64,000 nucleotides of DNA from Streptomyces coffeae. Its GTDB lineage: Bacteria > Actinomycetota > Actinomycetes > Streptomycetales > Streptomycetaceae. The notes below the pieces were generated by a model, which did no database searches, was not told where the DNA came from, and saw only the letters and a list, made by a program, of their open reading frames with translations. Position numbers and translations under genes: made by a program. Below are positions 52,473-63,295 of the stretch, piece by piece (positions within the stretch are counted from its first letter, which is position 1; every line of letters starts with the position of its first letter). Location: the NCBI RefSeq assembly GCF_016741875.1, contig NZ_JAERRF010000008.1, positions 248,001-312,000 on the forward strand. The letters are read 5' to 3'.

Positions 52473-52487
52473 CCTTACGCGGTAAGG
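52473..52487. promoter_or_regulatory. Palindrome ahead of the acyl-CoA synthetase gene
   Basis: CCTTAC-GCG-GTAAGG is a perfect 6-3-6 inverted repeat, with a further CCTTACGC at 52495. It is placed to be an operator of a TetR-type (for example fatty-acid-responsive) regulator. Confidence 0.45.
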
Positions 52488-52564
52488 ATTCGGCCCTTAC
52501 GCTGATCACTGCTCGAAGGTTACTCGCGAGTCACCAAGCAATGAGGCTGGCCCCGGAGGATGCC

Positions 52565-54454
<1,890 letters not shown>

Positions 54455-54465
54455 CGGGGAGTCGA

Positions 54466-54489
54466 CTGTGCCCGGGGCAACGGGCACAG
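54466..54489 (+). terminator. Terminator after acyl-CoA synthetase gene
   Basis: CTGTGCCCG and CGGGCACAG form a perfect 9-bp stem with a GGGCAA loop, then GAATTTTCC. Confidence 0.75.
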
Positions 54490-54605
54490 GAATTTTCCGC
54501 TCATCGCGGCTCACTTGCGCAACTCGGCGCATATGAGGTCGGTCCGTCTGTCACGCTGTCCCTGCCGGTGCTGTCCGCGCCGGAAGCGGATGCGGATACG
54601 GCACT

Positions 54606-56651
54606 ATGACGGAGCTTCTCAGGAGCCGCACAGTGGGGACGTCATCTTCTGCCATGTCTGGCGGGTCGGCCGAGGCCGGCGGGATGGCTGTACCGGTCGG
54701 GGGCGTGGGCCCCGTCCGGACCAGCGCGTCGGCCCGCGCCAGCCTGCCCGGCACACCCCTCGCGGCCTCCGCCGCGCGGCGGTTCGTCCGGGCCGCCCTC
54801 TCCGACTGGGCCGCCCTGGACGTCCCCGCCGCCGACCGGATCACCGAACGGGTCGGGGACGAGGCCGTCCTGCTGGTGAGCGAGCTGGTCACCAACGCGG
54901 TGGTGCACGCCGGTACCGCCGTCGAGCTCAGCTGTGCGCTGGACGTCCCCGGCCATGAGGGCGAACCGCCCTCGCTGGTCGTCGAGGTGACCGACCACCA
55001 CCCCACCCGGGTGCTGCGCGGCGAATCCCCGTACGGGGAGGAGCCGGAGTACGCCGGGGGCCACGGGCTGCGGCTGGTGGCCGGGATCGCCGAGTCCTGG
55101 GGCACCACCTACCGGCGGACCAGCAAGACCGTGTGGTTCCAGCTGGCCGTCGCCGCGGACGCGGAGGACGGCCCGGCGGCCGTGGGGTTCGACGGGTTCG
55201 GCCGGGACGGCACCCGGCTCGCCGAGCGCGCGCTGCCGCGCGAGGCACACGCCGTCGAGCTGGTCGCCCCCGCGCCCCGGCGGGCGCCCGCCCGCCGCCA
55301 TGACCCCGAGTGGGCCCGGCACGGCGCGCTGTCCTTCCTCGCCGAGGCGTCCGACATGCTCGCCGGGCAGTTCGACGAGGACCTGGTGACCTCACTCGCC
55401 GTCCAGCTGCTGGTGCCGCGGCTGGCCGACTGGTGCGCGGTGTGGCTCGACACCGCCGGCGGCCCGCCGCGGCTGGTGCGGGTCTGGCACGCCAGCGAGG
55501 GCCGCCTCGAGGAGCTGTGGCGGGTCCTGGAGAAGGAGCCGCCCCATCTGCCCGCCGCCGCGCGCGGCGGCGCCGTGGACTGGCCGTGGCCCGCCGACCC
55601 CGCCGCGTACGGACCCGGCGGCGCCGCCCTGGCCTGCCGCCTGATCGCGGGCGGACGGGCCGTGGGCACCCTGCTGCTGGGGCGGGCCGGGCTGGTGCGG
55701 ATGCCCGGTGAGGTCGTCGGTCTGATCGAGGACTTCGCCCGCCGCGTCGCCCTGGCGCTGGCCTCCGCCCGCCGCTACACCCGGCAGGCGGACATCAGCC
55801 GGGTGCTCCAGCGCGGACTGCTGCCGTCCGGTATCCCGCGCATCCCCGGGCTGGAGTCGGCGGTCGTCTACGAGCCCACCGGCGAGATCTCCGCCGGGGG
55901 CGACTTCTACGACGTCTTCCCGGCCCGTGACGGCCGCTGGGGCTTCGTCCTGGGCGACGTCTGCGGCAACGGCCCGGAGGCGGCCGTGGTGACCGGCCTG
56001 GTGCGCCCCTGGCTGCGGCTGCTGGCCCGCGAGGGCTACGGCGTCGGGGAGGTCCTCGACCGGCTCAACCAGCTGCTCGGCGAGGAGGCGGTCGAAGCGG
56101 CGGTCGAGGGGGCCGCCGAGGCCGTCGTGGCGGGCGTGGAGGCGGCCGGGGTCGGCGTCGGCGTCGCGGAGCTGGTCGACGCCGGGCTCGTCGGCGCGGG
56201 ATTGCCCCCGGGCGGCGGGACGGCCCGCTTCCTCTCCCTGCTGTACGGGGAGCTGGAGCCGCTGGGCAACGGTGACGGCGCCGGGGGCGGGGTCCGCTGC
56301 ACCCTCGCCAGCGCGGGCCATCCGCTGCCCCTGGTGCTCCGCCCCGACGGCTCGGTGCGCACCGTCACCGCCCCGCAGATACTGCTCGGGGTGGTGGACG
56401 ATGTCGCGTACGAGAGCGAAACGTTTGATCTGGCGCCCGGCGAAACGCTCCTGTGCGTGACGGACGGGGTGACCGAGCACCGCTCGGGCAGCCGCCAGTT
56501 CGACGACGAGGAGGGACTCGCGGCGGTCCTCGCGTCCTGCGCGGGGATGAGCGCGCGCGAGGTCGCGGAGCGGGTGCGGGAGGCGGTCCACGCGTTCGCG
56601 GCGGAGCCGCCGGACGACGATCTCGCGATGCTGGTACTGAAGGCACTCTAG
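54606..56651 (+). CDS. HATPase-GAF-SpoIIE phosphatase regulator
   Basis: This 681-residue signalling protein has three domains. Residues 50-165 are an RsbW-like ATP-binding domain (SELVTNAVVHAG N-box, GGHGLRLV G-box). Residues 235-390 are GAF-like. Residues 400-680 are a SpoIIE PP2C phosphatase with metal-binding GGDFYDVF, GDVCGNGPEAA, CVTDGVTEHR and DDDLAMLVLKAL. Such proteins phosphorylate and dephosphorylate anti-sigma antagonists to control sigma factors, and are abundant in Streptomyces. A Val/Ala/Glu/Gly-rich insert (about 495-535) interrupts the phosphatase domain. Target unknown. Confidence 0.88.
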   Translation: MTELLRSRTVGTSSSAMSGGSAEAGGMAVPVGGVGPVRTSASARASLPGTPLAASAARRFVRAALSDWAALDVPAADRITERVGDEAVLLVSELVTNAVVHAGTAVELSCALDVPGHEGEPPSLVVEVTDHHPTRVLRGESPYGEEPEYAGGHGLRLVAGIAESWGTTYRRTSKTVWFQLAVAADAEDGPAAVGFDGFGRDGTRLAERALPREAHAVELVAPAPRRAPARRHDPEWARHGALSFLAEASDMLAGQFDEDLVTSLAVQLLVPRLADWCAVWLDTAGGPPRLVRVWHASEGRLEELWRVLEKEPPHLPAAARGGAVDWPWPADPAAYGPGGAALACRLIAGGRAVGTLLLGRAGLVRMPGEVVGLIEDFARRVALALASARRYTRQADISRVLQRGLLPSGIPRIPGLESAVVYEPTGEISAGGDFYDVFPARDGRWGFVLGDVCGNGPEAAVVTGLVRPWLRLLAREGYGVGEVLDRLNQLLGEEAVEAAVEGAAEAVVAGVEAAGVGVGVAELVDAGLVGAGLPPGGGTARFLSLLYGELEPLGNGDGAGGGVRCTLASAGHPLPLVLRPDGSVRTVTAPQILLGVVDDVAYESETFDLAPGETLLCVTDGVTEHRSGSRQFDDEEGLAAVLASCAGMSAREVAERVREAVHAFAAEPPDDDLAMLVLKAL

Positions 56652-57307
56652 GCCCCGGGCCCTGGACCCCGGCCCCTCCGCGCCGCCGGGCCCCGGCGGC
56701 GGCGTGGCCCCCGGCCCTGGGCTGGTCGGCCTCGCTCTTGGCGGGGTGCCCCGGCCCTGGGGGCGGTGGGCCCCGACGCCCTGATGTCCCCGGGCCGGGC
56801 GTGGTGGCCCCGGCGCCGCGGGGGTGGGCCTCGCTCCTGGGGCGGTGGTTCGCGTCGGCTGGAGCCGAGTCGGGTGGTTTGGCTTACGCCGTCTTCGGTC
56901 GCCCGGGCCGCTCCGCGGGGGTGGGCCCTGGGAGTCGGCGTGGTCGTCCCCCGTTCTGAGGCCCGGCTCTGGGGGACAAGCCTCGTCACCGGGTGGTGGG
57001 CCCCTGCGGGCCCGTGCCCGGGGGCGGTGGGCCCCGTGCCTTGGAGCCGTCGGAGCCCACTCGGGTCGTTTGGCTCGTGCCGTCTTCGGTCCTGGTCCTG
57101 GTCCTGGGGTGCCGTGCCGGGGTGCGTTTCCCGTCAGCTCAGGGCCCCGGGCCTGGGACTCGGGCGCCCCGGGGCCCCGGCGGCGGCGTGGTCGTCCCCC
57201 CGGCCCTGGGGGCCAGCCCCGTCCCGGGGTGGGGGCTCGGCGGCGCCCCCCCGTGGGCGGAACCGGGGCGGGTCCCGGACCCGCGGGGATGTCGGACAAT
57301 GGGTCCC
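56652..57307. repeat. Long non-coding region with diverged internal repeats
   Basis: A 656-bp GC-rich stretch of GGGCCC-rich words contains several open frames that have no protein-like features. Two segments near 56866-56906 and 57058-57097 are similar (TCGGGTGGTTTGGCTTACGC versus TCGGGTCGTTTGGCTCGTGC, both followed by CGTCTTCGGT). GGCCCCGGCGGCGGCGTGG occurs near 56691 and 57173. It ends with the hemW promoter (GACAAT, 57295-57300). Confidence 0.6.
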
Positions 57308-58540
57308 ATGCCTTCCGTACTGCCCGATGGTGAGCCCATGCCCGAGGACGGTGCGCTGCCCCCTGGCGCGCTTGCCGGGGCCGGGCGGCGGCCGCTGGGC
57401 TTCTATCTGCATGTGCCCTACTGCGCCACGCGCTGCGGGTACTGCGACTTCAACACCTACACCGCCAGCGAACTGCGCGGCTCCGGCGGGGTGCTGGCCT
57501 CGCGGGACAACTACGCCGAGCAGGTCACCGAGGAGGTGCGGCTGGCGCGGAAGGTGCTGGGGGACGACCCGCGGCCGGTCGAGACCGTGTTCGTGGGCGG
57601 CGGTACGCCGACCCTGCTCGCCGCGGCCGACCTGGGCCGGATGCTCGCGGCGATCCGCGAGGAATTCGGACTGGCGGAGGGCGCCGAGATCACCACCGAG
57701 GCCAATCCGGAGTCGGTGGATCCGCGCTATCTGGCGGAGCTGCGCGAGGCCGGGTTCAACCGGATCTCGTTCGGGATGCAGAGCGCCCGGCAGCATGTGC
57801 TGAAGGTGCTGGACCGTACCCACACCCCCGGCCGCCCCGAGGCTTGTGTCGCCGAAGCGCGGGCGGCGGGCTTCGGCCATGTGAACCTGGACCTGATCTA
57901 CGGCACCCCGGGCGAGAGCGACGACGACTGGCGGGCCACCCTGGAGGCCGCCCTCGGCGCCGGACCGGACCATGTCTCGGCCTATGCGCTGATCGTCGAG
58001 GAGGGCACCCAGCTGGCGCGCCGGATCCGCCGCGGCGAGGTGCCGATGACCGACGACGACGTCCACGCCGACCGCTACCTCATCGCCGAGGAGATGCTCT
58101 CGGCCGCTGGATTCCACTGGTACGAGGTCTCGAACTGGGCCACCTCGCCCGAGGGCCGCTGCCGCCACAACGAGCTGTACTGGCGCGGCGCCGACTGGTG
58201 GGGCGCGGGCCCCGGCGCCCACAGCCATGTGGGCGGGGTCCGCTGGTGGAACGTGAAGCACCCCGGCGCGTACGCCCAGGCCCTCGGCGAGGGCCGGTCG
58301 CCCGGCGCGGGCCGCGAGGTGCTGGCCGACGAGCAGCGCCGCGTCGAGCGCATCCTGCTGGAGTTGCGGCTCTCCGAAGGCTGCCCCCTGGACCTGCTCC
58401 GCCCGGCAGGCGCGTCGGCCGCGGCCCGGGCCCTGGAGGACGGCCTGCTGGCCCCCGAGCCGTACCGGCAGGGACGGGCCGTGCTCACGCTGCGCGGGCG
58501 GCTGCTGGCGGACGCTGTGGTGCGGGATCTGGTGGACTGA
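57308..58540 (+). CDS. hemW: Radical SAM heme chaperone HemW
   Basis: The 410-residue protein has the cluster motif CX3CX2C at C39, C43 and C46 (YCATRCGYC), followed by TVFVGGGTPTLL, EANPESV and RISFGMQSARQHVLKVLDR. It has no extra N-terminal substrate motif of HemN, so it is the heme-trafficking HemW rather than coproporphyrinogen dehydrogenase. The ATG at 57308 lies 7 nt after a GACAAT box. The frame is open upstream to 56993 through the repeat region, but that part is not coding. Confidence 0.92.
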   Translation: MPSVLPDGEPMPEDGALPPGALAGAGRRPLGFYLHVPYCATRCGYCDFNTYTASELRGSGGVLASRDNYAEQVTEEVRLARKVLGDDPRPVETVFVGGGTPTLLAAADLGRMLAAIREEFGLAEGAEITTEANPESVDPRYLAELREAGFNRISFGMQSARQHVLKVLDRTHTPGRPEACVAEARAAGFGHVNLDLIYGTPGESDDDWRATLEAALGAGPDHVSAYALIVEEGTQLARRIRRGEVPMTDDDVHADRYLIAEEMLSAAGFHWYEVSNWATSPEGRCRHNELYWRGADWWGAGPGAHSHVGGVRWWNVKHPGAYAQALGEGRSPGAGREVLADEQRRVERILLELRLSEGCPLDLLRPAGASAAARALEDGLLAPEPYRQGRAVLTLRGRLLADAVVRDLVD

Positions 58541-58622
58541 TTTTCGAAGGGCGACGGTGGCAGGGGGTGCGGTAGTGATATGAGTACGCTGAGTGCGCGC
58601 TGGGAAAAGGGGGATCATCGCG

Positions 58623-59207
58623 ATGACCGCTGTGGACGACCGGGTGGAGCTCATGGCCGATGACCGAGCGGACCATATGGCAAAGGCATTCGAGGATCTC
58701 GCGGTGCCTGAAGGGCTCAAGGCTGAGCTGATCCGGGGGGAAATTGTGATGATGGCTGGGCCCGACCGGGTCCATAACTGGATCGTCGAGTCGGTGATGG
58801 ACCAGATTCCGCGAAAGCGATGGCATCGGTCCCAGACGCAGGACCTCGCGATCCCGGGCGAGTCCAGTGAGCCGCAGCCGGATCTTGTGGTCTACGAGCG
58901 AGGGGCGGTCGAGGGTCCGGGGCGTCTCGTTCCTGGTTCGGCGGTCACCATGGTCGTGGAAGTTGTCTCCAAGACCAGCGTGCGCCGTGACTACCAGGAC
59001 AAGCGCTCGGTGTACGCGGCCGGACAGGTCCCCGCCTACCTGATCATCGACCCCATCGCCGCCAAGTGCGTCCTCCTTACCGAGCCCAAGGGAGCCGGTG
59101 AGGAGGCCGACTACTGGACGGAGCGGGCCAGCAAGTTCGGTGACCCGGTCACCATCGAGGCGCTGGACCTCACGCTGGAGACTGACGAGTTCCAGACACT
59201 CAGCTGA
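58623..59207 (+). CDS. Uma2-family (DUF820) restriction-endonuclease-fold protein
   Basis: The 194-residue protein starts TAVDDRVELMADDRADHMAK. The PD-(D/E)xK-like core includes ELIRGEIVMMA, EPQPDLVVYE, MVVEVVSKTSVRRDYQDK and VPAYLIIDP. The family is numerous in Streptomyces and has an endonuclease fold, but its biological role is unproven. GGGGGATCATCGCG lies before the ATG. The stop overlaps the convergent gene by 8 bp. Confidence 0.85.
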   Translation: MTAVDDRVELMADDRADHMAKAFEDLAVPEGLKAELIRGEIVMMAGPDRVHNWIVESVMDQIPRKRWHRSQTQDLAIPGESSEPQPDLVVYERGAVEGPGRLVPGSAVTMVVEVVSKTSVRRDYQDKRSVYAAGQVPAYLIIDPIAAKCVLLTEPKGAGEEADYWTERASKFGDPVTIEALDLTLETDEFQTLS

Positions 59208-60027
59208 CCCCCACCGTCACGAAATCGATCAGCTCCTCCACCCGGCCCAGGAGTTCGGGCCGCAGGTCCCTGTAGGAGCGGACCGAGGAGAGGATCGCTT
59301 GCCAGGCGGCGCCGGTGTTCTCCGGCCGGCCGAGGGCCCGGCAGACGCCCGTTTTCCAGTCCTGGCCGCGCGGTACCTCCGGCCAGGCGGGGATGCCCAG
59401 CGAGGACGGCTTCACGGCCTCCCAGATGTCGATGTAGGGGTGGCCGACGACCAGCACATGGTCACCGGTGACCTCGGCGGCGATCCGGGACTCCTTGGAG
59501 CCGGGCACCAGATGGTCGACCAGGACACCGAGCCGGGCGTCCGGGCCGGGCGCGAACTCCTGGACGATGGCGGGGAGATCGTCGACGCCCTCCAGGTATT
59601 CGACGACCACGCCCTCGATGCGCAGATCGTCGCCCCAGACGCGCTCGACCAGCTCCGCGTCATGGCGCCCCTCGACATAGATGCGCCCCGCGCGGGCCAC
59701 TCTCGCCCGCGCGCCCGGTACGGCGAGGGAGCCGGAGGCCGTGAGCCGGGGCGCGGTGGGGGCCACCGCGCGCGGGCGCACCAGCGTGACAACGCGGCCC
59801 TCGAGCAGAAAGCCGCGCGGCTCCATCGGGAAGACGCGATGTTTGCCGAAGCGGTCCTCCAGAGTGACCGTCGGCCCCTGCGCGGTCTTCTCGCAGCGGA
59901 TCACCGCCCCGCAGAACCCGGTGCTGACCTCCTCCACGACGAGGTCCGGTTCGGCGGGGACCTCCGGGGCGGGCTGCTGCCGCTTCCAGGGCGGGGTCAG
60001 GTCCGGGTTGTCGTATCGGCTGCGCAC
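59200..60027 (-). CDS. DUF3097 family protein
   Basis: The 275-residue protein starts with GTG at 60027 (RSRYDNPDLTPPWKRQ) and ends RVEELIDFVTVGVS. Conserved-looking parts are FCGAVIRCEKTAQGPTVTLE, RIYVEGRHDAELVERVWGDD, EYLEGVDDLPAIVQEF and GVLVDHLVPGSKESRIA, a Toprim-like layout (IYVEGRHDAEL). DUF3097 is an actinobacterial family; a nucleic-acid role is suggested only by that resemblance. An upstream open frame to 63522 is an artefact. Confidence 0.88.
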   Translation of the reverse strand: MRSRYDNPDLTPPWKRQQPAPEVPAEPDLVVEEVSTGFCGAVIRCEKTAQGPTVTLEDRFGKHRVFPMEPRGFLLEGRVVTLVRPRAVAPTAPRLTASGSLAVPGARARVARAGRIYVEGRHDAELVERVWGDDLRIEGVVVEYLEGVDDLPAIVQEFAPGPDARLGVLVDHLVPGSKESRIAAEVTGDHVLVVGHPYIDIWEAVKPSSLGIPAWPEVPRGQDWKTGVCRALGRPENTGAAWQAILSSVRSYRDLRPELLGRVEELIDFVTVGVS

Positions 60028-60049
60028 CCGCCAGACGATAGCCGTGTGA

Positions 60050-60787
60050 CTAGCGGGACACGCCGAACCGCTCGGCCAGTTCAGCGCGCTGGATGCGGAC
60101 GAACTCCGCGTCCACCACGGACCCGTGGCCCGGAACGTACCGCGCCTCCTCGCCGCCGAGCTCCAGCAGCCGGTCCAGGGCGGCCGGCCACCGCGCGGGG
60201 ATCGCGTCGCGCCCCGCCTGCGGCGGACCGGACTCCTCCACCAGATCGCCGCAGAAGACCACCTCGGGCTGCCCGGGGACCAGTACCGCCAGGTCGTGGG
60301 CGGTATGCCCGGGGCCCACGTTCGCCAGCAGCACCGGCCGGTCGCCCAGGTCCAGGGTGAGCTCCCCGGAGACCAGGTGGTGGGGGAGGACCAGATGGTC
60401 GGCGGCCTCGGTGGCGGCGCCCCGGTCCACACCCTGCCGGATGGCCGACTCGCGCAGCTCCTCCCGCTCCGCGCGCAGCAGTTCGTCCAGGCCCGCGGCG
60501 CCGTACACCTCGCAGCCCGAGAAGGCGGCCGTGCCCAGGACATGGTCGAAGTGCGGATGGGTGAGCGCGATCCGGGTGGGGCGGCGCCCGGCGAGCCGGG
60601 TGATCTGGGTGCGCAGCGCGGCGCCGTCACGCAGCGTGGCACCGGTGTCCACGACGAGTACGTCCGTGCGTCCGACGACCACGCCGATGGTCTCGTCCCA
60701 GCCCGGCATCCGCAGCCTGGCGACCCCGGGGGCGATGGTCTCCCAGCCCGCCTCGTGCCACCGCGACTCTTCCCAACACGTCTCCAT
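60050..60787 (-). CDS. Metallo-beta-lactamase-fold hydrolase
   Basis: The 245-residue protein has THPHFDHVLG (HxHxDH metal motif), VGPGHTAHDLAVLV, and VFCGDLVEES with the bridging Asp, then YVPGHGSVVD. It resembles glyoxalase-II-like or quorum-lactonase-like MBL hydrolases; the substrate is not known. A TAGCGT box lies 6 nt before its ATG (60794-60799, minus strand), suggesting a leaderless message. Confidence 0.88.
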   Translation of the reverse strand: METCWEESRWHEAGWETIAPGVARLRMPGWDETIGVVVGRTDVLVVDTGATLRDGAALRTQITRLAGRRPTRIALTHPHFDHVLGTAAFSGCEVYGAAGLDELLRAEREELRESAIRQGVDRGAATEAADHLVLPHHLVSGELTLDLGDRPVLLANVGPGHTAHDLAVLVPGQPEVVFCGDLVEESGPPQAGRDAIPARWPAALDRLLELGGEEARYVPGHGSVVDAEFVRIQRAELAERFGVSR

Positions 60788-60793
60788 ACCGAG

Positions 60794-60799
60794 ACGCTA
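60794..60799 (-). promoter_or_regulatory. -10 box for MBL hydrolase gene
   Basis: On the minus strand TAGCGT is followed by CTCGGT and the ATG at 60787, the same 6-nt spacing as other leaderless starts in this window. Confidence 0.5.
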
Positions 60800-60852
60800 G
60801 CTCTCCGGGCGATAGCGTGGCGGGTCGTGCGGGCTCCGCCACACGGCGGCTC

Positions 60853-60883
60853 TTGCCCTGTCCACCGCCCCCCGCCGTACACT
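60853..60883 (+). promoter_or_regulatory. hrcA promoter
   Basis: TTGCCC (60853-60858) and TACACT (60878-60883) are separated by 19 bp, just before the CIRCE element. Confidence 0.55.
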
Positions 60884-60895
60884 GGCGGAGGGGTT

Positions 60896-60922
60896 CTGGC
60901 ACTCGTGACCGTTGAGTGCCAG
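60896..60922 (+). promoter_or_regulatory. CIRCE operator (HrcA binding site)
   Basis: CTGGCACTC-N9-GAGTGCCAG is a perfect inverted repeat matching the CIRCE consensus arms GCACTC/GAGTGC. It overlaps the start of transcription of hrcA-dnaJ, so HrcA represses its own operon until heat shock. Confidence 0.92.
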
Positions 60923-60963
60923 GGGGACGACCTGAAGAGACCGCTGGACTGGAGGTGCGCGGG

Positions 60964-61980
60964 GTGCTCAGCGAACGCAGACTCGAAGTGCTGCGTGCCA
61001 TTGTCCAGGACTATGTGGGGACCGAGGAGCCGGTCGGCTCCAAGGCGCTCACCGAGCGCCACCGGCTGGGGGTCTCCCCGGCCACGGTGCGCAATGACAT
61101 GGCCGCGCTGGAGGACGAGGGCTTCATCGCGCAGCCGCACACCAGCGCCGGGCGTATCCCCACCGACAAGGGCTACCGCCTCTTCGTGGACAAGCTGGCC
61201 GGAGTGAAGCCGCTGTCCACGCCGGAGCGCCGGGCCATCCAGAACTTCCTGGACGGCGCGGTGGACCTGGATGACGTGGTGGGCCGCACCGTCCGGCTGC
61301 TGGCGCAGCTGACCCGGCAGGTCGCGGTGGTGCAGTATCCGTCGCTGACCCGTTCCACGGTGCGCCATGTGGAGCTGCTGCCGCTGGCCCCGGCCCGGGT
61401 GATGCTGGTGCTGATCACGGACACCGGCCGGGTCGAGCAGCGCATGGTGGACTGCCCGTCCCCGGTGGGCGAGGAGTCGCTCGCGGATCTGCGGGCCCGG
61501 CTCAACAGCCGTGTCGTGGGGCGGCGGTTCGCGGATGTGCCGCCGTTGGTGCAGGATCTTCCGGAGTCCTTCGAGCAGGAGGACCGGGGGACGGTCTCGA
61601 CCGTGCTGGCGACCTTGCTCGAGACACTGGTGGAGGAGACCGAGGAGCGGCTGATGATCGGCGGCACCGCGAACCTCACACGTTTCGTGCATGATTTCCC
61701 CCTGACGATCCGGCCCGTTCTGGAGGCACTTGAGGAGCAGGTCGTCCTCCTCAAGTTGCTCGGCGAGGCCAAAGACTCGGGTATGACCGTGCGCATCGGG
61801 CATGAGAATGCTCACGAGGGACTGAATTCCACCTCGGTGGTCGCGGTCGGCTACGGTTCGGGCGACGAGGCCGTCGCCAAACTCGGCGTGGTCGGACCGA
61901 CCCGCATGGACTACCCCGGAACGATGGGAGCGGTACGCGCAGTGGCACGTTACGTCGGACAGATCCTGGCGGAGTCGTAA
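60964..61980 (+). CDS. hrcA: Heat-inducible transcription repressor HrcA
   Basis: The 338-residue protein starts at GTG 60964 (LSERRLEVLRAIVQDYVGTE) and has the winged helix KALTERHRLGVSPATVRNDM and GRIPTDKGYRLFVD. The HrcA C-terminal part includes LPLAPARVMLVLITDTGRVE and VVAVGYGSGDEAVAKLGVVG. It represses hrcA-dnaJ and the groE genes through CIRCE. dnaJ starts directly at the next base after its stop. Confidence 0.95.
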   Translation: MLSERRLEVLRAIVQDYVGTEEPVGSKALTERHRLGVSPATVRNDMAALEDEGFIAQPHTSAGRIPTDKGYRLFVDKLAGVKPLSTPERRAIQNFLDGAVDLDDVVGRTVRLLAQLTRQVAVVQYPSLTRSTVRHVELLPLAPARVMLVLITDTGRVEQRMVDCPSPVGEESLADLRARLNSRVVGRRFADVPPLVQDLPESFEQEDRGTVSTVLATLLETLVEETEERLMIGGTANLTRFVHDFPLTIRPVLEALEEQVVLLKLLGEAKDSGMTVRIGHENAHEGLNSTSVVAVGYGSGDEAVAKLGVVGPTRMDYPGTMGAVRAVARYVGQILAES

Positions 61981-63117
61981 GTGGCGACGGACTACTACGC
62001 AGTCCTGGGCGTGCGGCGTGATGCCTCGCAGGACGAGATCAAGAAGGCATTCCGTCGGCTCGCGCGTGAGCTGCACCCGGATGTGAATCCGGATCCGAAG
62101 ACCCAGGAGCGGTTCAAGGAGATCAACGCCGCCTACGAGGTGCTGTCGGATCCGCAGAAGAAGCAGGTCTACGACCTCGGCGGGGACCCGATGTCCGGCG
62201 CGGCCGGAGGCGGCGGCGCCGGTGGCTTCGGCGCGGGCTTCGGCAACTTCTCCGACATCATGGACGCCTTCTTCGGCACCGCTTCGCAGCGCGGACCCCG
62301 GTCCCGCACCCGGCGCGGCCAGGACGCCATGATCCGTCTCGATGTGGAGCTCAGCGAGGCCGCGTTCGGGACCACCAAGGACATCCAGGTCGACACCGCG
62401 GTGGTGTGCACCACGTGCAGCGGTGAGGGCGCGGCGCCGGGCACCTCGGCGCAGACCTGTGACATGTGCCGCGGCCGCGGTGAGGTCTCGCAGGTCACCC
62501 GCTCCTTCCTGGGTCAGGTCATGACCTCGCGGCCGTGTCCGCAGTGCCAGGGCTTCGGCACCGTGGTGCCGACCCCGTGCCCGGAGTGTGCCGGTGACGG
62601 GCGGATCCGCTCGCGGCGCACCCTGACCGTGAAGATCCCGGCCGGTGTGGACAACGGCACCCGGATCCAGCTGGCGGGCGAGGGCGAGGTCGGCCCGGGC
62701 GGCGGCCCGGCGGGCGATCTGTATGTGGAGATCCACGAGGTCCCGCACCCGGTCTTCCAGCGCCGCGGCGACGATCTGCACTGCACGGTGACCATCCCCA
62801 TGACGGCGGCGTCGCTCGGCACCAAGGTGCCGCTGGAGACGCTGGACGGCCTGGAGGAGGTCGACATCCGGCCCGGCACCCAGTCCGGCCAGTCGATCCC
62901 GCTGCACCAGCGCGGCGTCACCCACCTGCGGGGCGGTGGCCGGGGCGATCTGATCGTCCATGTCGAGGTGACCACCCCGACCAAGCTGGACGCGGAGCAG
63001 GAGGAGCTGCTGCGGCGCCTGGCCAAGCTGCGGGGCGAGGAGCGGCCGACCGGCGAGTTCAAGCCCGGGCAGCAGGGGCTGTTCTCGCGTCTGAAGGACG
63101 CGTTCAACGGGCGGTAG
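61981..63117 (+). CDS. dnaJ: Chaperone DnaJ (hrcA-linked copy)
   Basis: The 378-residue co-chaperone starts at GTG 61981. The J domain has DYYAVLGVRRDASQDEIKK and the HPD motif (ELHPDVNPD). A Gly/Phe-rich linker (GGGGAGGFGAGFGNF) precedes four zinc repeats: CTTCSGEG, CDMCRGRG, CPQCQGFG and CPECAGDG. The C-terminal substrate domain ends KPGQQGLFSRLKDAFNGR. It stimulates DnaK. It is the second gene of the CIRCE operon. Part of its 3' end is duplicated downstream. Confidence 0.95.
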   Translation: MATDYYAVLGVRRDASQDEIKKAFRRLARELHPDVNPDPKTQERFKEINAAYEVLSDPQKKQVYDLGGDPMSGAAGGGGAGGFGAGFGNFSDIMDAFFGTASQRGPRSRTRRGQDAMIRLDVELSEAAFGTTKDIQVDTAVVCTTCSGEGAAPGTSAQTCDMCRGRGEVSQVTRSFLGQVMTSRPCPQCQGFGTVVPTPCPECAGDGRIRSRRTLTVKIPAGVDNGTRIQLAGEGEVGPGGGPAGDLYVEIHEVPHPVFQRRGDDLHCTVTIPMTAASLGTKVPLETLDGLEEVDIRPGTQSGQSIPLHQRGVTHLRGGGRGDLIVHVEVTTPTKLDAEQEELLRRLAKLRGEERPTGEFKPGQQGLFSRLKDAFNGR

Positions 63118-63229
63118 GCGTCCGGCCGGGGGTCCGGGGGTTGTCCCCCGGGGGACGTGGCCAAGCCCGGGCAGCAGGGGCTGTTCTCGCGTCTGAAGGA
63201 CGCGTTCAACGGGCGGTAGGCGTCCGGCC
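63061..63229. repeat. Partial 102-bp tandem duplication of the dnaJ 3' end
   Basis: Bases 63061-63127 (the last 18 dnaJ codons, stop and 10 bp beyond) recur exactly at 63163-63229. The unit length is 102 bp. The second copy would encode KPGQQGLFSRLKDAFNGR without a start. Between them GTCCCCCGGGGGAC forms a palindrome that may terminate transcription. Confidence 0.95.
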
Positions 63230-63295
63230 CGGGACCAGCCGCAACGCCGGTGATCCGGTTGTCGGCCGGTGCGGAGCGCATGACACGATGTGGTC

